From assembly GCF_014201145.1 (NCBI RefSeq), contig NZ_JACHDP010000001.1, forward strand, positions 3,720,001 through 3,784,000: a stretch of 64,000 nt of DNA, given 5' to 3'. Positions 60,195 to 64,000 of the stretch are shown here, one piece after another. The notes beneath the pieces are model-generated. The model was not told the origin of the DNA. It was given only the letters and a program-made list of their open reading frames with translations, and searched no databases. This DNA is from Micromonospora parathelypteridis (GTDB lineage: Bacteria > Actinomycetota > Actinomycetes > Mycobacteriales > Micromonosporaceae). The stretch's first letter is position 1. Every line of letters starts with the position of its first letter. The position numbers and the translations under genes were made by a program.

Positions 60195-63100
60195 TCAGGA
60201 CTGGACGGTGACCGGCACGGTCTTCAGGGAACCGTCACCGTTGCGGAACTCCAGCACCCCGAGGTAGCGCTCCCCCGGCGCGAGGCCGAACCAGCGCAGG
60301 GTCAGGTTCGCCGTCGCGCCCGGCTGCACACTGCGCTGCTTCGGGTCGATGGTGAACCGGCCGGTGGAGGTGCCCGGCGCGCCCGGCAGGTAGCTGGTGA
60401 TGGTGTACGCGTTCGCGCCCGCCGGGATGTTCTCGGTGAACTCCTGCTCGACGACGACGATGTAGTCGCCGGCGCCCTCCGGCAACGTCACCTTGGCGCC
60501 GTCCCGACCGCTGACCGTGGCGGTGACGAACTTCCCGTTCTTGTCATAGACGTTGAGGCTGAACTCGGTGCACTCCATCACCCCCTCCTCGTCGTCCCAG
60601 TCGATGTGGGAGCAGGTGGGCCGCTCCGACGTGACCTGGATGAGCGGGCTGCGGGTGCCGGCCGGTACGTGCAGCGTGGTCCTGCTGATCGAAGCGGGCA
60701 GCGGCACCGGCAGGTTGTTCGACGTGCTCCAGTCCCAGCTCGGTCCGTCACCCTGCAGGGTGACGGTGCTGCTGGTGCCCGCGGTCAGGCCGAAGAGCTG
60801 CGAGATCAGCTGACCCTTGTAACCGACCTCGGCGGCGATCGGAACGCTGCCGAAGGTGCCCTTGCCGGTGATGGCGTCGGGGGCGACCAGTCCGGAGTTG
60901 TGCACGACCAGTGGGCTGCGTACCTCGTGCTTGAACTGGTCGCGCCAGGTCAGCGAGCCGTCGGCCCAGGTGTCGAACGCGCCGCCGGTGTTGGTGACCT
61001 CCACGGTGAAGCGGGCCGACTTGCCGGGGCGGATCTGCATCTTGGCCGGGGTGACCTTGACCTTGTAGCCCGGCGGGGCCTGCACCGACGAGGTGTAGGT
61101 GCTGGTCTTGTCGCTGACGTTGGTGACGGTACGGGTGACCGTCTGCTTGCCCACCATCCGGCCCAACGAGATCGACGGGTAGTTGAGCTGGGCCGTCTCG
61201 ATCGAGCCGATCGTGTCGCAGCCCTCCAGGTCGAGGCCGTAGTCGCTGCCCCGGTCGGCGGACACCCCGCACAGGTACTGGATCCAGTCCTGCTGGTTGG
61301 AGTCGTACACCAGGCCCGGGTCGAAGGCGCTGCCCGGCTCGACCTGGCCGGCGCCGTAGTTGAGTGGGGTGGCGTCGTACGTGCCGATCTTGATCGGGTT
61401 GCCCTTGTCGGTCTTGTCCACGGCGCTGGTCATCAGCGCCGAGCGGACCGCCGCCGGCGACCAGTCGGGGTGCTTCGCCAGCAGCAGGGCGGCGATACCG
61501 GCGATGTGCGGCGCCGCCATCGAGGTGCCCGACTCCAGGGCGAAGTCATTGCCGCCGATGGACGGGGAGAACGCCGCGACGATGTCCTGACCGGGCGCGC
61601 TGATGTCCGGCTTGAGCAGCTCGCCGGCGTTCAGGTTCGACGGGCCCGCCGAGGAGAACGCGGCGACCGACGGAGCTTCGACAATCTCCAGCTTGCTCGG
61701 CGAGATGGTCGCCGTGGCGTTGCCCTTCGCGACGTACGCGGTGACCGTGGCCAGGTCGACCTCGTTGATGTGCACGGTCGGCACGGTCTGCACGTCGGCG
61801 TTGAGGGAGTTCAGCTCCTCGTTGTAGAGGACCATGCCGACCCCGCCGGCCCGGGCCACCTCGATGCTCTTGTCGGTACGGGGAATCTCGCCGCGGATGC
61901 AGAGCACGATCGCGCCCTTGACCTTGGCCGGATCCAACGTGTCGTCGGCGCAGAGGCCAGCGCCGTAGGCGCCGTCCGGGTCGAGCGCGCTGTCCTTCGC
62001 GAAGACCAGTCGGGCCGGCCCGACGCCGGTCTCACCCATGCCGGCACCGGTGATGGTGGTGCCGTTGCCGAGGGTGAGCTTCCGGTTGTTCTGCTGGTCC
62101 GTGGTGCTCGCGGCCACCGTGGTCAGCCACGGGGTCGAGTTGTCGACGGTGTTGGCGAACGGGCCGGAGTTGCCGGCGGCGGCGGCGACGAACACCCCGG
62201 CGGCGGCAGCGTTGAAGAACGTCGCGTCGACCGCGCCGAACCGCTCGGTGTCGTCGCCGATCGAGTAGTTGATCACGTCGACGCCGTCGGCGACCGCGTC
62301 GTCGATGGCGTGCACGATGTCGATGTCGGTACCGGTCGCCCCGCCCGCACCGTTGTCGTACAGCGCCTTGTAGATCGCCAGTCGCGCGGCCGGCGCCATA
62401 CCGGAGATCGTGCCCAGGTCCTGGGTGCCCGACGTCGCCCGCACGCCGTTGAGGCCGGCCGCGGTGCTGGCCGTGTGGGTGCCGTGGCCGTTGCGGTCAC
62501 GGGGCGAGGAGTAGTCGTCGGGGAACGCGTCGGCGATGCCGCTGTCGTTGTACCAGCGGGCTCCGATCACCTTGTTGTTGCAGGTGACCGGCGCCTCGAT
62601 GCCAACGTCGCAGGTGCCCTTCCACTTGGCGTCGATGATGGCCTGGTCGGGGCGAGGGCTGGGCAGGGGTGCGAAGCTCGCGCTCTCCGGCCAGTAGCCA
62701 CTGTCGATGACCCCGACGATGACGCCTTCACCAGCGCGGGAGTCACCGCCGAACTGCTTCTTCCACACCCCGCCCTTGCCGGTCAGGCCCAGGTAGTCGG
62801 GGGTGTGCGAGGTGGTCGCGTGTACCTTCTGGCTCTCGTACACCGCTCGCACGCCCTGGGTGGCGCGCAGCCGGGCGGCCTGCGGTCCGGTCAGGTCGGC
62901 GGCGAAGCCGTTGAACGCGGTCTCCATGGTGACGCGGGTGCGGTCGGCCGGCACGCCGACCCGGTCCAGCACGGACTTGCGCTTCTGGCGCAGGTGATCC
63001 CGGTACGCGTTCGCGCTGCCCGACGTGCGGTTCAGCTTGGCGCCGTCGGTTGGCTTGGTCGCGGCGATGCCGGGGACACCGCCGGTGTAGGTGGCCAGCG

Positions 63101-63269
63101 GCTCCTCGTCGAGCTGCACCAGGTAGCGGGCGGTCGGTCCACTGCTGGTCGGCGCGGCGGTGGCGCTGCCGGGCAGGCTGGTCAGGCCGGCCGCGGTCAG
63201 CGCAACGGCGGCCAGCATGCTGACCCCGCGCCTGGCCCGTCCGGTCCGATGTGTGTTCGGTTGTGGCAC
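60195..63269 (-). CDS. Secreted S8 subtilisin-like serine protease
   Basis: A 1024-residue exported subtilase. Domains in order: signal peptide, I9 propeptide (RYLVQLDEEPLATYTGG), and a catalytic S8 domain with Asp in VGVIDSGYWP, His in NGHGTHTAS and Ser in SGTSMAAPH. A PA insert (AIVLCIRGEI) lies between His and Ser, then Fn3-like beta domains follow, the last ending in TVPVTVQS. It resembles plant-cucumisin-like bacterial proteases used for extracellular protein breakdown. The GTG start has GGAGG nine bases upstream. The 300 bp upstream contain two exact CTCGTAAC direct repeats. Confidence 0.93.
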   Translation of the reverse strand: MPQPNTHRTGRARRGVSMLAAVALTAAGLTSLPGSATAAPTSSGPTARYLVQLDEEPLATYTGGVPGIAATKPTDGAKLNRTSGSANAYRDHLRQKRKSVLDRVGVPADRTRVTMETAFNGFAADLTGPQAARLRATQGVRAVYESQKVHATTSHTPDYLGLTGKGGVWKKQFGGDSRAGEGVIVGVIDSGYWPESASFAPLPSPRPDQAIIDAKWKGTCDVGIEAPVTCNNKVIGARWYNDSGIADAFPDDYSSPRDRNGHGTHTASTAAGLNGVRATSGTQDLGTISGMAPAARLAIYKALYDNGAGGATGTDIDIVHAIDDAVADGVDVINYSIGDDTERFGAVDATFFNAAAAGVFVAAAAGNSGPFANTVDNSTPWLTTVAASTTDQQNNRKLTLGNGTTITGAGMGETGVGPARLVFAKDSALDPDGAYGAGLCADDTLDPAKVKGAIVLCIRGEIPRTDKSIEVARAGGVGMVLYNEELNSLNADVQTVPTVHINEVDLATVTAYVAKGNATATISPSKLEIVEAPSVAAFSSAGPSNLNAGELLKPDISAPGQDIVAAFSPSIGGNDFALESGTSMAAPHIAGIAALLLAKHPDWSPAAVRSALMTSAVDKTDKGNPIKIGTYDATPLNYGAGQVEPGSAFDPGLVYDSNQQDWIQYLCGVSADRGSDYGLDLEGCDTIGSIETAQLNYPSISLGRMVGKQTVTRTVTNVSDKTSTYTSSVQAPPGYKVKVTPAKMQIRPGKSARFTVEVTNTGGAFDTWADGSLTWRDQFKHEVRSPLVVHNSGLVAPDAITGKGTFGSVPIAAEVGYKGQLISQLFGLTAGTSSTVTLQGDGPSWDWSTSNNLPVPLPASISRTTLHVPAGTRSPLIQVTSERPTCSHIDWDDEEGVMECTEFSLNVYDKNGKFVTATVSGRDGAKVTLPEGAGDYIVVVEQEFTENIPAGANAYTITSYLPGAPGTSTGRFTIDPKQRSVQPGATANLTLRWFGLAPGERYLGVLEFRNGDGSLKTVPVTVQS

Positions 63270-63447
63270 GTCGTTGCCTCCACGTTCGGTGCCGGCCGCC
63301 ACGACTGATGACGGTGGCCGAAACCTAGGATCGCTATCGATCTTCGAGAAGCACTCGTAACCTGCCCGTAATCTTGGAAACAAGCTCGTAACGCAACGGG
63401 TACTTTGCGCGTCATTTTGGGTCGCCCGCCCGGCCGTCCCCGCCCGA

Positions 63448-63543
63448 CCGTCCCCGCGCGGCGCTGTCCCTGCGCGGCGCTGTCCCTGCGCGGCGCTGTC
63501 CCTGCGCGGCGCTGTCCCCGCGCGGCGCTGTCCCTGCGCGGCG
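63448..63543. repeat. Six tandem copies of a 16-bp repeat
   Basis: CTGTCCCTGCGCGGCG is repeated in six contiguous copies (first copy CCGT..., two copies have CCCC for CCCT). A degenerate copy precedes them. The array lies between the divergent subtilase and the kinase-like gene, about 36 bp before the latter's start. It looks like a variable-number tandem repeat, not CRISPR, as there are no spacers. Confidence 0.9.
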
Positions 63544-63579
63544 CCCCTCGTCTGTAGGCGAGCGCCGTAGTCTCGTCGG

Positions 63580-64000
63580 GTGTCCGTGCCATCGATCGAG
63601 TCGGCTTACGCGGTCTTCGATGCGCAGGACTCCGGCTGCCTGTCCTACGCAGTCGAGGAGGCGGGCCGGCGCTGGTTCGTCAAGACGGCCACCACGGCTG
63701 AGGGGCGAGCATCCCTCGGCCGGGCCTGCGCGGTGCACGCCGCAGTCCGTCACCCGGTGATCGTCAGTCCAACACGGACAGTCCTTGGCGAGGTCGGCCC
63801 GACGCTCGTCTACCCCTGGTACGACGGCAGCGTGCTGAACCACGCCACCGTGCACGGCACGGACCGTACCGGGCTGACCCGGTTTCACCGTCTGCCGGTG
63901 CCGCAGGTCGAGGTGGCGCTCGACGCGATCCTCGACGCCCATCTCGCCGTCAGCGCTGCCGGCCTGCTCGCCGTCGACCTCTACGACGGTTGCTTCCTGT
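63580..64000 (+). CDS. Serine/threonine protein kinase-like protein (partial)
   Basis: The 5' end of a gene cut by the window edge; 140 codons are visible without a stop. The start is a GTG (63580), with another in-frame at 63586. The sequence has kinase-N-lobe features: SGCLSYAVEEAGRRWFVKTA (Gly-rich loop and the VK lysine), and later HLAVSAAGLLAVDLYDGCFL, a degenerate version of the catalytic/metal loop region. This suggests an actinobacterial protein kinase or kinase-like phosphotransferase. Assignment is tentative because the C-lobe is missing. Confidence 0.72.
   Translation, partial: MSVPSIESAYAVFDAQDSGCLSYAVEEAGRRWFVKTATTAEGRASLGRACAVHAAVRHPVIVSPTRTVLGEVGPTLVYPWYDGSVLNHATVHGTDRTGLTRFHRLPVPQVEVALDAILDAHLAVSAAGLLAVDLYDGCFL

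Noticed and set aside
60606..63308. 900-codon open frame antisense to the subtilase gene
   Set aside because: Val/Arg/Gly-rich shadow; the subtilase has triad, signal peptide and ribosome site.
63448..63543. CRISPR array
   Set aside because: The 16-bp units are contiguous with no spacers and no cas genes nearby; it is a plain tandem repeat.

Overview
The window is very GC-rich DNA with GTG/ATG starts, ATGA/GTGA gene overlaps and perfect GC-rich hairpin terminators. It carries an actinobacterial type VII secretion locus, a CsoR copper switch, an ECF42/DGPF pair, Tat-lipoprotein sugar uptake genes and an actinobacterial-style ydaO riboswitch. This fits the chromosome of a filamentous actinomycete, most likely Micromonosporaceae (Micromonospora-like; inference from gene content and codon style). 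I saw no tRNA, rRNA, CRISPR array, prophage or transposase.

Layout. 1-7.8 kb: part of a type VII (ESX) secretion locus, with eccD, eccC, two WXG100 substrates and the mycosin protease. 7.9-11.9 kb: winged-helix regulator and beta carbonic anhydrase, a secreted cell-wall hydrolase under a c-di-AMP riboswitch, and a YibE/F membrane protein. 11.9-15.7 kb: a copper module (csoR, two operator-like sites, copZ, a secreted His-motif protein, copA). 15.8-21.5 kb: CsbD-like protein, a wHTH plus small membrane protein pair, a secreted tripeptidyl-aminopeptidase-type hydrolase, a YCII/DGPF protein with an ECF42-type sigma factor, and a DUF2786 protein. 21.8-28.3 kb: a beta-oxidation operon (acyl-CoA dehydrogenase, thiolase, hydratase/dehydrogenase, racemase-type CoA transferase) with a divergent TetR. 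28.3-30.2 kb: orphan zinc-finger anti-sigma-like membrane protein and a TRM11-like methyltransferase.

30.4-38.7 kb: a complete kdp potassium system (an extra 27-residue membrane peptide, then kdpF, A, B, an enlarged kdpC, a strong hairpin, kdpD, kdpE). 38.7-40.7 kb: a convergent four-gene operon of small regulatory proteins (Lrp-type ligand-binding domain, universal stress protein, SseB-like protein, receiver-less winged helix) with start-codon-bearing tandem repeats. 40.9-45.0 kb: LysR/MFS pair, SDR and dienelactone hydrolase.

45.1-57.5 kb: a galactoside locus whose parts form one route. An ABC importer without its ATPase brings in an alpha-galactoside and a GH36 alpha-galactosidase releases galactose. 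A mutarotase-like protein, an SDR (putative galactose dehydrogenase), an SMP-30 lactonase, galactonate dehydratase (DgoD), a PfkB kinase and a KDPGal-type aldolase would then carry galactose to pyruvate and glyceraldehyde-3-phosphate (De Ley-Doudoroff route). A FadR-type GntR regulator is encoded inside the catabolic operon, and an AT-rich pocket separates it from the import operon. 57.7-64 kb: an AAA/TPR protein lacking the LuxR DNA-binding domain, a large secreted subtilase, a 16-bp tandem repeat and the start of a kinase-like gene cut by the window end.
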